From positions 372,001 to 436,000 of the forward strand of contig SNVD02011027.1 in NCBI GenBank assembly GCA_013180625.2: a DNA stretch of 64,000 nt. The letters run 5' to 3'. A model generated the notes under the pieces. The model made no database searches. It was given only the letters and a program-made list of their open reading frames with translations, and was not told the origin of the DNA. The position numbers and the translations under genes were made by a program. Origin of the DNA: Boswellia sacra (Eukaryota > Streptophyta > Magnoliopsida > Sapindales > Burseraceae). This document shows, one piece after another, positions 47,744-58,829 of this stretch (position 1 is its first letter; each line of letters opens with the position of its first letter).

Positions 47744-49650
47744 TCATTCAAAAGGTAGATCTTCATTAGTGAAGGTGATTACACTCTTCTCTTTTACCCT
47801 TTTAGGTTCTCTTCTAGTTAAGCAGTCAACATTTTGCTTATAGTAGCTGCAGTTGATGTTTCTACCTCTACCAAAGCCTTTGCTAAGGCTTCTCTATGCT
47901 TTTGGGATGATATTAATAAATCCCAAATGCTAGCATTCGCTTCATTTTTCTTTAACTGCTTGATCGCTTGGTCTTCTTCTTCTTTAGCTTCTTTTTTGGC
48001 AACTTTTTTGCCCTTCTCAACAATCTTCTCCTTCTCATGATAAAATCTAAGACTCCTTGAACATTCTCTCTCTCACCCCTGAGTGTTTCTCCTTCACCTC
48101 TCACCTCTTTGTCCTCATTACTACTAAAGTCAACCCAAAAGTTTTGAAGGATCCTGACTTTAGGAATATCGTCCCAAATTCCTATAACTCTCACTTCTTT
48201 ACACCTTCTAGGCTAGCTCTCTCTCCTTATAAGGTTCTCAACTTGCTTCTCTTTCCTAACTTTGTTATCCTTTTTCATTTTGAACTTTCTAAATGGCAGA
48301 CCTTTTCTAGCTGCTTTTCTGGCCATCCATTTCTTGAAAAAGGCGCTTGACGATGTGGACTTCTTCTTGGTAGGTGTCACTTCTTTTTCTTCTTCTTCTC
48401 GTGGCTTTTCCTCTTCTTGGTCATTGAAGCACACAAATTCAGGATCTAGACTTTGCTTGACTCCCTTTACTGTAATATTGAGCCATTCACCCTTCTTGGT
48501 GTAAATCTTGCCTAACAAAGGAATGGGCTCGTCTTCCACCTTTTCAATGATCTCCTTGCCTCTTTAGCCCTTGGCTTCTCCTTTGTGGTCACCTTTCTAG
48601 TCGACTTTTTTTATTGTTCGAGCTTGAACTTCTCTTTCTCATGGCCTTCTCGACCTTGCTTCATCTACTTTCTTCAAAGGAGTTCACAACTTACTCCTCA
48701 ATCAAGCCTGACCTTATCATGTTGGTTGTCGGAGGAGCTAGTTGGTTATAATTGGATAATATATTGCTTCTTATGTAGGGCTTATGTGTCTCTGGATTAA
48801 GAATCTGGCCCTTATTGATTAAGTCTTGGATTTCATAGCGAAAATGAGTACAATCATCGATCTTGTGACCCATCACTTGGTGGAATTCACACTTCTCATG
48901 ATGCCTTTAATTCTTTGGTAATGGATTTGGAAGATCTCTTGGTGGCAATGGCTGCAAGATTCCTTTGGCTCTCAATCTTGCAAAGATCTTAGATAGTGAT
49001 CTTTCTAAATGACTAAACTTCCTTTGTGGGGCGACCACTTTCACCTTAACACGCTTCATGTTAGATCTATTAGCTTGGCAATACTGCCCTTGACTTCTTC
49101 AAGGGTAGTTATGGCTAATTCTCTTCTGCGTAGATTCCAAATCTTCTATTTGAATGTTTGAGTCATCTAAGTCTTCAAATGCTTTGATAGGGAATCCCGC
49201 CAGTCTATCATTGATGAAAGCATGCGCTCTATTGATTACCACATGGACCAAGTCTTTTTTCATATGCCTGGTGGTCATCTTGGTAGCCTTGGCCCTCTAG
49301 TAAACTAGATACTCTAAAAAGGTTTTGTTGGGCTTCTAATGTGTTATCTCCAAATCCCTAAAGGTTACTACTAATTAGGTATTGTGGCAATTTTGCTGCA
49401 CAAACTGCTCAGAAAGCTCCTCCCAATCTTCTCCAACTCTCTTAAGGAGGTCGTGATACCATACTATCGCATCATCTTTTGGGGATAGCATAAAGTACTT
49501 CAATATGTGCTCCTTTGACAAAAAAGTTATGGCCATGATAGTTGCATACTGTCTTAACTACAACTTTGGATTACCCTCTCCGTTGAACTTGGGTTAAGTC
49601 TGGCATGTAAAATTTTGGAGGTAGATTGTTTTCCCCAATGAGTAAGATGT
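47744..49650 (-). pseudogene. gag of element A, main part
   Basis: Minus strand. From the C-terminus: Lys-rich KKLPKKKLKKKKTKRS (47952-48000), VIGIWDDIPKVRILQNFWVD (48130-48190), KGEWLNITVKGVKQSLDPEF (48440-48500), zinc-knuckle-like CEFHxxxGHKIDDC (about 48860-48900) with FRYEIQDLINKGQIL, then the capsid region (EDWEELSEQF at about 49420-49445) up to 49650, where element D is inserted. It gives the uninterrupted state of the place where B carries the organelle-like block. Confidence 0.75.
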
Positions 49651-50997
49651 TGATGAACACTTAAATATGCATGTTTAATAAGAGTTTAGTTCATCATATT
49701 GCATTAATAGTGTCGTTAAATTCCTCAACTTAAGCATATTTGTAGCATTTGTATCTTTGGAATTAATTTCTCTTAATTTTGGTATTGTTATAGGTTCTGT
49801 AAAATAGGCATAACTCTCTATTTATAAATCAGAATGGTGCAAATATTAATGTTTTGGAAAGCTGATTAAATTATCTACAATATTATATTTCACAAGCTTC
49901 ATCAAATTCGAGCTCTTAGTGGACAAAAAATGGGCTTGAAGTGAATCCATCTGCAGTTTCAGTCCAACCTGACCATGTCTCAGTATATTGACCATATCTC
50001 TCAGAATACGTATCCAAATCGTATGAATCAAGATGTTCTAGAAATCTGAGAGAAATATCTACGATTTTCATGAAGACATGTGATTAAAATTCACAATAAT
50101 TCAAGGTCAACATCGGTGGTCAAAGTCGGTTCACCTAATTACCCTAATTGTCAAAGTTGGTGCATCTAATATTTGACAATTGTTCCTTTGTAATTTGACA
50201 AGTTTGCCCCTGAATGTATCTATAAATAGAGGTGCTTTGTGACCCATTAGGGCATCTTGGCCTTTGCTGGGATCTTGTATTGTCTTTCTCTCTTGTTTTA
50301 ATGTTATTAATGAATTTTCTTTTTCTTGCATTTTGTGTTCTTTCTCTTATAATGGCTTGCTAATTTCTCTCTTGCTAAGGTGAAAGGGTGAAACCCTTGA
50401 TATGAGAGTAAGGATTCTCTAACCCTTAATATGTGCTTAATAATCATAATCTTATGTTGTTTGTATGATTTATATTTATTTTCTTAATCAATCTTGACAC
50501 CACTCGTAAAGTGGAGGTCTTGATCCATTGTCGACAATCCTTGGCACATCAAATGCTTGGATCCTTTCTAGATGATGTATGGTTCTTCCTTACCGACACA
50601 AATCTAGTTAGGAACCTTGATTTGTTGTAGACATATAGTGATTGGCACATTGGATGCTTGAACCCATTTACAAGAAGTGGTATAAATATTGGTAACAAAG
50701 CAAATATAATTCATATAACTAAAAATGGCTGTTTATCCTTATTTGAATTATCAAGGGCGGATCCCCTAACCTTAGCTCTCATTATTATCGTGTTAATTCC
50801 TTTTACTTGCGTATTTTAATTATTCTCATCTATTCTTGATATTATCTTGTCATATCTTTGAATCATCCATATCATATTTGCTTACTTTATAGTTTGTAGC
50901 GCTGAAATTTTCTTACTCGTGGATCGACCCCGGTCTCATCGAGATTATTACTTCGACACTCCTATACTTGGGAGACAATCCTTTTTTGGACGTGACA
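49651..50997 (+). repeat. 5' LTR of element D (Athila-like gypsy)
   Basis: 1347 bp, TGATGAACAC to GACGTGACA, same length as the 3' LTR at 59433-60779. TATA box TATAAATA at 50221-50228. D is flanked by GATGT (49646-49650, 60780-60784). The two LTRs differ at roughly one base in twenty over the first 330 bp by eye, and less later, so the insertion is not brand-new. Confidence 0.95.
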
Positions 50998-51003
50998 AGT
51001 TTT

Positions 51004-51021
51004 TGGCGCCGTTGTTGGGGA
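51004..51021 (+). other. Primer-binding site of element D
   Basis: TGGCGCCGTTGTTGGGGA starts 7 bases after the LTR; matches the Asp-tRNA type site of Athila elements. Confidence 0.85.
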
Positions 51022-51134
51022 AGGTAAATATTGGCGAGCAAAATTGTAAGTATTCTCTTTTCTCATCTTAGATCTAAATTTTTTATTTTTTTTGTGTGTT
51101 CATCTTTTCCTCTCTTTTCTTCTCTCTTTCTTGC

Positions 51135-52955
51135 ATGAAAATTTGGTCACGAACATCTAGTGGTAGACTTGTTAGAAAAACATCATCTTCCTTAGAAAAC
51201 ATGGCCGACAATCATGAGGAAATATTCACGGATGAAGGGGACAACCGTTTGCAACAAAATGATCAAAACCAACGAAGAACCCTCAAAGACTACATGAATC
51301 CGGTAAGGACTAGTGCACCATCTTGTGTAGTTTCTCCTCCAGATTCAATCCATTTCAATTTCAAACCAAGTTTTGTTCGACTTCTACCCACTTTTCATGG
51401 CCTTGACATGGAGAACCCATATTCGCACTTGAAACTCTTTGAAGAGGTATGTAGCTCCTACACTGACCCAAATTGTAGCATAAACACCATTAGATTAAAG
51501 CTTTTTCCTTTTTCTTTAAAAGATAAAGCTAGAACATGGCTACAAAATTTGAGGTCGAATTCCATCAGTTCATGGGATGAGATGAAACAACAATTTTTGA
51601 AAAAAAATTTTCCTACCCATAGAACAAATTCTCTTAAAAGACAAATTTCTGATTTCTCTCAAAAATAAGGTGAAACCCTTTACCAATGTTGGGATAGGTA
51701 TAAGAAACTACTTAATACCTGTCCTCACCATGGTTTTGAAACTTGGAGAATAGTTGCACACTTCTATGAAGGGTTAACACCTCAAGGTAGGCAACTAGTA
51801 GAATTAATGTGTAAAGGAGAATTTAAAGAAAAAGACCCTGAGGAAGCACTTGACTTCCTAGATTCCTTGGCAGAAAAGGCACAAAATTGGGACACTGCTG
51901 GCACCTATGAGGTACTAGGCAAGGCCCCAACCTCGACATCCAATAGAGGCATTTACAACCTTAGGGAAGACCATGACCTTCAAGCCAAATTTGCATCTCT
52001 AGCTAGAAAAGTCGAGGCTTTAGAGATGAAAAAGAGTGGTCAATTGAAATCTATTCAAGAAAATGTCTGTAACATTTGTGATGACAATGACCATTCTACT
52101 GATGATTGCCCAACTTTGCCTGCCTTTAGGGAATGTCTCCATGAAGAAGCCAATGCCTTGAACACTTTCAAAAGGCCAAATCACAATCCATATTCACAAA
52201 CCTACAATCCTGGTTGGAGAAATCATCCAAATTTTAGCTGGAAAAATGACAATCATGCACAATCTTCACAAGTCCCTTTTCAAACACGACAAAATTTTCA
52301 AAATTCTCATGATCATGCATATGCTCCTCCTCCTAGGAATGACTTTGAAGAACATTGCATTCATTCATTACAAAGCAAGAGACTTTCAATAGTCAAACTG
52401 CTCAAACATTAGCAAATTTGTCAGAAACTCTTGCAAAATTTGCATCTACATTTAGCATCCAAGAGAAAGGGAAATTTCCTTCTCAAACATTGCAAAACCC
52501 CAAAGATCAATCTAACTCAAATGCAAGGAGTTCAAGTAACCATTATTTTGACCAAGCCAAGTCAGTCATGACCCTTCGCAATGGTAAGATTGTTGAAAAA
52601 CACATTCCTGACCCTTGTGAGAAAGAAGAAGAATCGATCTCTAAATGACAGGAAGAGGTGGCCAAACCAATACCTAGCGAAGAGGAAACCATATCCCCAT
52701 CTGTGCCTCCATTTCCTCAAGCATTAGCCACACAAAAGAAGGCAACTCATAATTCTGAAATCTTTGAAATTTTCAAACATGTAAAGGTCAACATTCCCTT
52801 GCTTGATGTGATCAAACAGGTACCTTCTTATGCAAAATTTATGAAAGACTTGTGCACTGTGAAAAGAAAATTGAATGTGAAAAAGAAGGCCTTCCTAGCT
52901 GAGCAAGTAAGTGCCATTCTTTAAAACAATAATACAGTGAAATATAAGGATCCAG
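51135..52955 (+). pseudogene. gag of element D
   Basis: ATG at 51135 (MKIWSRTSSGRLVRKTSSS). Capsid region: FVRLLPTFHGLDMENPYSHL, INTIRLKLFPFSLKDKARTW and WDEMKQQFLKKNFPTHRTN. TAA at 51666 inside this region. The frame from 51807 (KDPEEALDFLDSLAEKAQNW) holds the CCHC knuckle CNICDDNDHSTDDC (about 52070-52110) and YNPGWRNHPNFSW. A frameshift at about 52370 and stops at 52646 and 52922 follow. It matches C's gag in order and spacing. Confidence 0.85.
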
Positions 52956-52956
52956 G

Positions 52957-55545
52957 TTGTCCTACAATTTCATGTGTTATTGGAACCATAAAATTGAACA
53001 AGCTTTACTTGATCTTGGTGCTAGTGTGAATTTGCTTCCATACTCGATTTTTCAAAAACTCAATCTAGGTGAGTTAAAACCGACTTCTGTGACTCTTTTG
53101 CTTGCTGATAGATCAATCGAAGTACCAAGAGGAGTAGTAGAAGATGTATTAGTTCAAGTTGATAAATTCATTTACCCAATGGATTTTATCGTCTTGGACA
53201 CACAACCAGTGGAAGTAAGCAATTCAATTCCTGTTATTTTAGGGCGTCCATTTCTAGCTACTTCTAATGCTTTGATTAATTGCAGGAATGGAGTCATGAA
53301 GCTATCATTTGGAAACATGACATTAGAACTTAATGTTTTTAATATGTGCAAACAACCAAATGAAGAAGAAGATGAAGTTGATGAAGCCAATGTAATTGAA
53401 TATATTGTGGAAGATCACATCCAAAAAGGGAGTTCTTCTGACCCTTTGGAAACTTGTCTAGTGAATTCATTGGAATCAAGCATGGAACTAGAGTCTGATC
53501 TTTCGGATATATGCTCTTTATTGGATTGTGCACAGGTGATGGAAAAAGGCTCAAAATCAAGATTTGAAGAATTGGGGCAAATGAATGAAAGCAAGGAAGA
53601 TGAAGCTCCCAAGCTAGAATTGAAGCCCTTACCTGAAGGACTGAAATATGCATATCTTGGGGAGAATCAGACATATCCGGTGGTAATTTCTTCATCCCTC
53701 ACATGCGAGCAACAAGGTAAGTTGATAGAAGTGCTTAAAAGGCATAAAAATGCAATTGGGTGGACTTTAAAAGATATAAAAGGCATTAACCCTTTAATTT
53801 GCACACATAGAATACATTTAGAGGAAAATGCCAAAACATCTCAACAACCTCAAAGGAGATTAAATCCACACATGAAAGAGGTCATTAGGGCTGAAGTTCT
53901 CAAACTACTTAATGTGGGAATTATCTATCCTATTTCTGATAGTAAGTGGGTAAGCCCTACACAAGTAGTACCTAAGAAATCTGGCATCACAGTAGTTAAA
54001 AATGAAAAGGGGGAATCATTGCCAACTCGAGTCTCATCTAGTTGGAGGATGTGCATTGATTATAGAAAATTAAATGCTGTCACTAGAAAAGACCATTTTC
54101 CCTTACCTTTCCTTGACCAAATTCTTGAAAGAGTAGCAGGAAACCCCTACTACTGCTTTCTTGATGGATACTTAGGCTATTATCAAATTCCCATTGCACG
54201 CGAAGACCAAGAAAAGTCCACATTCACGTGCCCCTTTGGCACTTTTGCATTTAGGAGAATGCCTTTTGGACTTTGTAATGCCTCAGCCACTTTTCAAAGA
54301 TGCATATTAAGCATTTTCAGTGACATGGTTAAGCATTGTTTAGAAGTTTTCATAGATGATTTAACTATCTTTGGAAACTCTTTTGATAATTGTCTTGAAA
54401 ATTTAGAAAAAGTCCTAAAAAGGTGTGTAGAAAAAAGTCTTATTTTGAATTGGGAAAAATGTCATTATATGGTCACTTCAGGAATTGTTTTAGGTCATGT
54501 GGTGTCTTCTAAAGGAATTGAAGTGGATAAAGCAAAAGTGGAATTAATTTCCCATTTGCCTCCACCAAAAACAGTTAAAGAGGTTCGTTCATTCTTAGGG
54601 CATGCTGGATTTTATAGGAGGTTCATAAGAAATTTCAGTGCTATATCTAAACCTCTTTGTAACCTCTTAAAAAAAGATACTTCCTTTGAATGGACTCAAG
54701 AATGTCAAAATGCCTTTGATACACTAATTGGACTTTTAACAACTGCTCCAATTATGCAATCTCCTGATTGGTCCTTGCCTTTTGAATTGATGTGTGATGC
54801 AAGTGACTATGCAGTTGGTGCTGTCTTAGGACAAAGAAAAGAAGGTAAGCCTTATGTGATATACTATGCAAGTAGGACTTTAAATGATGCACAAATGAAT
54901 TACACAACAACTGAAAAAGAACTACTTGCAGTAGTATTTGCATTGGACAAATTTCGATCTTATTTAATTGGCTCTCCAACAATTGTTTACACTGACCATG
55001 CAGCTGTGAGATATTTAATGACTAAACAGGATGCAAAACCTAGATTGATACGGTGGATCTTATTGCTCCAAGAATTCAACATCACAATAAAGGATAAGAA
55101 AGGAGCCGAAAATGTCGTTGCTGATCATCTTTCAAGACTAACGACAGAGACATTAATTGAAACTTCACCTATCAATGATTCTTTTCCTGATGAATTTTTA
55201 TTTTTCGTTGCTACTGTACCTTGGTTTGCTAACATTGTAAATTTTCTTGCGACAGGGAAAATGCCACCTCATTGGAATGCTCAAGACAAAAGAAAATTTT
55301 TAACCGAGGTGAAAAATTTTTACTGGGATGACCCATATCTGTTCAAATATTGTCCAGACCAAATAATGAGAAGATGCATACCCGACAATGAGGTAAGTAG
55401 TGTCATTAACTTTTGTCATTCTGAAGCATGTGGAGGACATTTTTCATCTAGAAAAACAGCTGCTAAGATCTTACAATGTGGATTTTATTGGCCCACCTTA
55501 TTTAAAGATGCACATGCATTTTGCAAAACGTGTGAAAATTGTTAA
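52957..55545 (+). CDS. pol of element D: protease, RT, RNase H and start of integrase
   Basis: 862 codons open, the longest frame in the window. Domains: protease at about residues 15-130 (ALLDLGASVNLLPYSIF, VILGRPFLATSNALINC); RT at about 290-540 (MCIDYRKLNAVTRKDHFPLP, FLDGYLGYYQIPIA, MPFGLCNASATFQRC, catalytic FIDDLTIFG, VRSFLGHAGFYRRFIRNFSA); RNase H at about 600-720 (MCDASDYAVGAVLGQRKEGK, TTTEKELLAVVFALDKF, TDHAAVRYLM, VADHLSRL); integrase zinc region at about 825-862 (FCHSEACGGHF, then CKTCENC). The true polyprotein is longer: a frameshift near 52985 separates it from the preceding part and a TAA (55543) replaces a Gln codon in integrase. The catalytic residues of RT are present. Confidence 0.9.
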   Translation: MSYNFMCYWNHKIEQALLDLGASVNLLPYSIFQKLNLGELKPTSVTLLLADRSIEVPRGVVEDVLVQVDKFIYPMDFIVLDTQPVEVSNSIPVILGRPFLATSNALINCRNGVMKLSFGNMTLELNVFNMCKQPNEEEDEVDEANVIEYIVEDHIQKGSSSDPLETCLVNSLESSMELESDLSDICSLLDCAQVMEKGSKSRFEELGQMNESKEDEAPKLELKPLPEGLKYAYLGENQTYPVVISSSLTCEQQGKLIEVLKRHKNAIGWTLKDIKGINPLICTHRIHLEENAKTSQQPQRRLNPHMKEVIRAEVLKLLNVGIIYPISDSKWVSPTQVVPKKSGITVVKNEKGESLPTRVSSSWRMCIDYRKLNAVTRKDHFPLPFLDQILERVAGNPYYCFLDGYLGYYQIPIAREDQEKSTFTCPFGTFAFRRMPFGLCNASATFQRCILSIFSDMVKHCLEVFIDDLTIFGNSFDNCLENLEKVLKRCVEKSLILNWEKCHYMVTSGIVLGHVVSSKGIEVDKAKVELISHLPPPKTVKEVRSFLGHAGFYRRFIRNFSAISKPLCNLLKKDTSFEWTQECQNAFDTLIGLLTTAPIMQSPDWSLPFELMCDASDYAVGAVLGQRKEGKPYVIYYASRTLNDAQMNYTTTEKELLAVVFALDKFRSYLIGSPTIVYTDHAAVRYLMTKQDAKPRLIRWILLLQEFNITIKDKKGAENVVADHLSRLTTETLIETSPINDSFPDEFLFFVATVPWFANIVNFLATGKMPPHWNAQDKRKFLTEVKNFYWDDPYLFKYCPDQIMRRCIPDNEVSSVINFCHSEACGGHFSSRKTAAKILQCGFYWPTLFKDAHAFCKTCENC

Positions 55546-56503
55546 AAATTGGGATCCATTTCAAAAAGAAACATGATGCCTTTGAATCTCATTCTTGTTG
55601 TTGAAATCTTTGACTGTTGGGGTATTGATTTTATGGGACCCTTTTCACCATCATTTGGTTTTGTGTACAGCCTTGTTGCAGTAGACTATGTTTCAAAATG
55701 GGTCGAGGCAATTCCATCTCGAAACAATGATCACAAAACAGTTGTCAAATTCTTGAAAGAGAATATGTTGAGTAGATTTGGAATTCCTCGAGCCATTATT
55801 AGTGATGGGGGTACACATTTTTGTAACAAACCATTTGAAACTTTAATGAAGAAATATGGAATAACCATAAAATTTCTACATCTTATCACCCACAAACAAG
55901 TGGACAAGTTGAATTAGCTAATAGAGAGATAAAACAGATCTTAGAAAAAACGGTTAACCCAAATCGTAAAGATTGGTCTTTAAGACTTAATGATGCACTT
56001 TGGGCTTACCGAACTGCTTTTAAAACATCATTAAAAATGTCTCCTTATAGACTAGTTTATGGAAAACCTTGTCACTTGCCTGTGGAAATTGAGCATAAAG
56101 CTTATTGGGCCATTAAAACATTCAACACAAATTTGAATGATGCTTGCAAATTACGTAAATTCCAACTGAGTGAACTTGAAGAAATCAAGAATGAAGCTTA
56201 TGAAAATTCTTAAATCTACAAAGAAAAATAAAGGTTTTTCATGACGAATCCATTGTTAGAAAATCTTTTGAACCTTCACAAAAAGTTCTTTTGTATGATT
56301 CAAGGTTGCATTTATTTCCTGGTAAACTTCGGTCACGTTGGACTGGGCCTTTCAGTGTTAAAAATGTTTTCCCTCATGGAGCAGTTGAAATTGAGAACCC
56401 AAAGAATGGTAATGTGTTTAAAGTTAATGAACAACGGTTAAAACCATTCTTTGAAAATTTTGACCAAAACGAAGAGTCCATTGCTTTAATCGATCCTTTT
56501 TAA
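55546..56503 (+). pseudogene. Integrase core and C-terminus of element D
   Basis: Continues after the [21 protein letters not shown] (first catalytic D), [38 protein letters not shown] (second D), a frameshift at about 55875, then [16 protein letters not shown] (Glu), [20 protein letters not shown], and after TAA at 56211 and another shift [20 protein letters not shown] (GPF-like end motif, about 56290-56350), [15 protein letters not shown], stop at 56501. Function lost by the breaks, although all catalytic residues are encoded. Confidence 0.85.
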
Positions 56504-56620
56504 GGATTGATTTTTCCCGGTCAAGTGGCAGATACGGTACTCCGTGATATTTAAAGTCAGTTTTTCAATTCCCTAAAAACTGTTGCTCACCTTGCATTCA
56601 TTTTCCTTTCTTTTCTAGCA
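56504..56620 (+). other. Conserved spacer before the accessory frame of D
   Basis: Includes CAAGTGGCAGATACGGTACT and CAATTCCCTAAAAACTGTTG, shared with C (about 41311-41380). Such conservation outside a coding frame suggests a control element such as a splice acceptor for a subgenomic RNA. Confidence 0.4.
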
Positions 56621-57168
56621 TGGACACCATTTTCTCAAATCTGCACAAACATTTTCCCTCTCTTCCTCCAAATGATTTGCTTAAAATTTAGAAAGCTCGT
56701 GCAGAAAAACTAAGGATGTTGATGTGTAAAGGTATGCCTATCGAAGTAAGATGGTTAATTGAAGCCGAGGTTCGATTTTCCTATGAATTTTCAGATAATC
56801 TTATATCTCACATGCCAGGTGTGGGAAAAAGCTCTTACACCAAAAAGCGAAGAGCGAAAAGGTTACAAGTTTGTCCCAGATGTGCAAGATGGACTTGTAA
56901 CCAGTGTTGTCGCTCCTTGGGATATTTGTTTAACAATCGAGAGGATAAACTACAGTTCATCAAGAATGGACTGAGTAAGGAGTCTTTGGATGATATCCGA
57001 ACGACTCTTGAGACACATTCTTGTGGACTTGTGCAACGTGAAATTTTTAATTTGTGGACACAATTCCGAGATGAGCAGGAACGCTATAGTCTTGGGAATC
57101 TGACTCAAAACGACCCCATTTGCCAGTTTATAAGAAAACTGGATGGGAAGCATATCCCTAACTCATAA
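56621..57168 (+). pseudogene. Accessory frame after integrase in element D (unrecognised, Cys/Trp-rich)
   Basis: ATG at 56621 (MDTIFSNLHKHFPSLPPNDL), TAG at about 56688, then open from 56716 to 57168 (150 codons). Key region: MPGVGKSSYTKKRRAKRLQV, CPRCARWTCNQCCRSLGYLF (two CxxC-like pairs around a Trp), NREDKLQFIKNGLSKESLDD, THSCGLVQREIFNLWTQFRD and NDPICQFIRKLDGKHIPNS. The conserved partner in C shows the same order. I see no signal peptide or membrane segment, so it is not an obvious envelope protein. A zinc-binding role is inference only. Confidence 0.65.
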
Positions 57169-57486
57169 AAGGTGTTTAAGCCGTTTCTGGACGTAAAACC
57201 AAAGGAAGATGTGAGCCACAGTCACAACTACCTGTACATATGCATGCGTGCCATCATTTTTGAATTTTAATGCCTTATAGCTGTCATTTTTGAATTTGTA
57301 TCTTTTGTTTGACTTATGGTGTCTTATTTCATTGTCTTTTTTTTGAATTTCTATGCATAATTGTTGAATTTTTCAACAACCAGCCGAGCTACCTATTTGA
57401 TGTCATCATTAGCATACCTTTTTGCACTCCATAAATACCACATCTCTTGTTCTATTCTTCACACATAGTTAGAGAGTTGCATAAAC
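57169..57486 (+). other. Region between accessory frame and LOG copy; left capture edge
   Basis: The first part (to about 57370) is element sequence similar in texture to C (CATTTTTGAATTT repeats). From about 57375 (CAGCCGAGCTACC) the sequence has no partner in C and includes ATAAATA at 57431-57437 about 50 bases before the LOG ATG, then a short leader. It may be captured 5' flank of the host gene. Confidence 0.45.
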
Positions 57487-58135
57487 ATGGAGGGAACTTC
57501 AAAACGTCGAATCCAAAAGATTTGTGTATTATGTGGATCTCGACTGGGTAAAAGTGAAGAGTTTGTCGAGGCAGCAACTTATCTTGGTAGACTACTAGCT
57601 GAAAGAAAGATTCATGTGGTTTATAGGGGAGGTGGCCTCGGGTTGATGGGTTGTGTGGCAAGAGCTGCACGTGTAGGAGGTAGTCAAGTTTTAAAGTTAT
57701 TCCTAAAGCTTTGTCTATAGAAAGCATTGTTGGGAAAATGGTTGGGCATGAGTTACAAATCTCCTCTATGCATGAGCGCATGGCACATATGCTCATCAAT
57801 TCAGATGCCTTTATTGCTTTACCAGGTGGTTTGGTACTTTTGAAGAAATTTTTCAAATTGCCTCTTGGGCCCAACTGAACCTCCATAAAAAACCCATAGG
57901 TTTGTTGAATATTAACAATTTCTTTGATCCTTTAATAAGTTTTGTTGATGCAGCTGTAGAACAAAATTTTATCCCACATTGGGCAAGACAGATCCTTGTT
58001 TCTACCAATTCTGCTGGTGAGTTACTTGACAAATTACAAGCAGTAGAGTACGAACCTGACCCAGCTAGTACTCAAATTAATTGGGCAAGAGGGCAAAACA
58101 AAAAGTGCAAATTGGATCTGAATCTCCGTTTGTAA
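57487..58135 (+). pseudogene. LOG: Captured LOG-type cytokinin riboside monophosphate phosphoribohydrolase, intronless
   Basis: LOG enzymes release active cytokinin bases from their riboside 5'-monophosphates in the cytosol. Starting at the ATG at 57487: KICVLCGSRLGKSEEFVEAA, LAERKIHVVYRGGGLGLMG, then a one-base loss at about 57697 after GSQVL, continuing in the next frame with VIPKALSIESIVGKMVG, SSMHERMAHM (conserved Arg) and DAFIALPGG, a second one-base loss at about 57830 inside the PGGxGTxEE signature, then EEIFQIASWAQL, KPIGLLNINNFFDPLISFVD and WARQILVSTNSAGELLDKL, stop TAA 58133. Restoring two bases would give about 216 residues, the usual LOG size. Plant LOG genes have several introns; none is present here. 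Y-R-G-G-G replaces the usual YGGG. Confidence 0.85.
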
Positions 58136-58237
58136 TGTTTTCTTGTGCTTTATTTTATTTTATGAGTCTTTCAGGTCATCTCTCTTTAATAACAGAGGCT
58201 TCAGGTAATGTCTCCTATACTTTATCTCTTTACGTTT

Positions 58238-58257
58238 AAACATTGAGGACAATGTTT
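58238..58257 (+). other. Perfect inverted repeat upstream of internal G tract, element D
   Basis: AAACATTGAGGACAATGTTT, identical to the copy in C (42214-42233), followed by a G7 tract. Confidence 0.75.
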
Positions 58258-58829
58258 TATTTAGTTGGGGGGGAAGGATAGTAGACATAAGTGTGTCTTG
58301 AATTTTTTTCTAAAAAAAAAAAGCGAGTTAGTAATTAGATTCAGAGTGTGGCGTAAGGAGTTCAAATCCTCTTGAGACGCATTCTGGGTCAGGAATGGCA
58401 GAGTAAAGAGGACCAGTTTGAACTCTTGAAACCCATTCTAACCAATTTGTCATTTTATTTTGATTTTGTGAACTCATTTTAGCTAACTTGATATTATTTA
58501 GTCTTGATTTTTGAATTTTATAACAAGAAAGTCTTATTCATTTCACTTTGAATTATTCAAATCTCTGAACTCTCACAACCTTATCATTTAATAAATTGTG
58601 TGCTTATGTACTCATTAAGCAAGTATTCATGAACCTTTCTTCGCACACACACACATACCTTGTGCATGATTGTGGATGGCAAAATGAAATGTTGTAATAT
58701 TGAGTTCTTTTGTTTTGTTTAGGATAACAACACAAAGGAAGGGGAAAGTTTAAAAAAAATGAAAAAAAAAGTGAAAAAAAAAGAGAGAAAGCAATGGTGG
58801 AGAAGTTTGGTCTCGTAGCCTCCTTAATT

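Noticed and set aside
53339..53695. Minus-strand frame of 118 residues inside D's pol
   Set aside because: Lies opposite the open, domain-bearing pol frame; a shadow of its codon pattern.
56621..57168. Envelope gene in element D
   Set aside because: No signal peptide, membrane segment or glycosylation pattern; Cys/Trp motif and basic segment do not suggest an envelope protein.
57452..57886. Minus-strand frame of 144 residues opposite the LOG copy
   Set aside because: Reverse reading of the LOG coding sequence, which has the clear domain matches on the plus strand.
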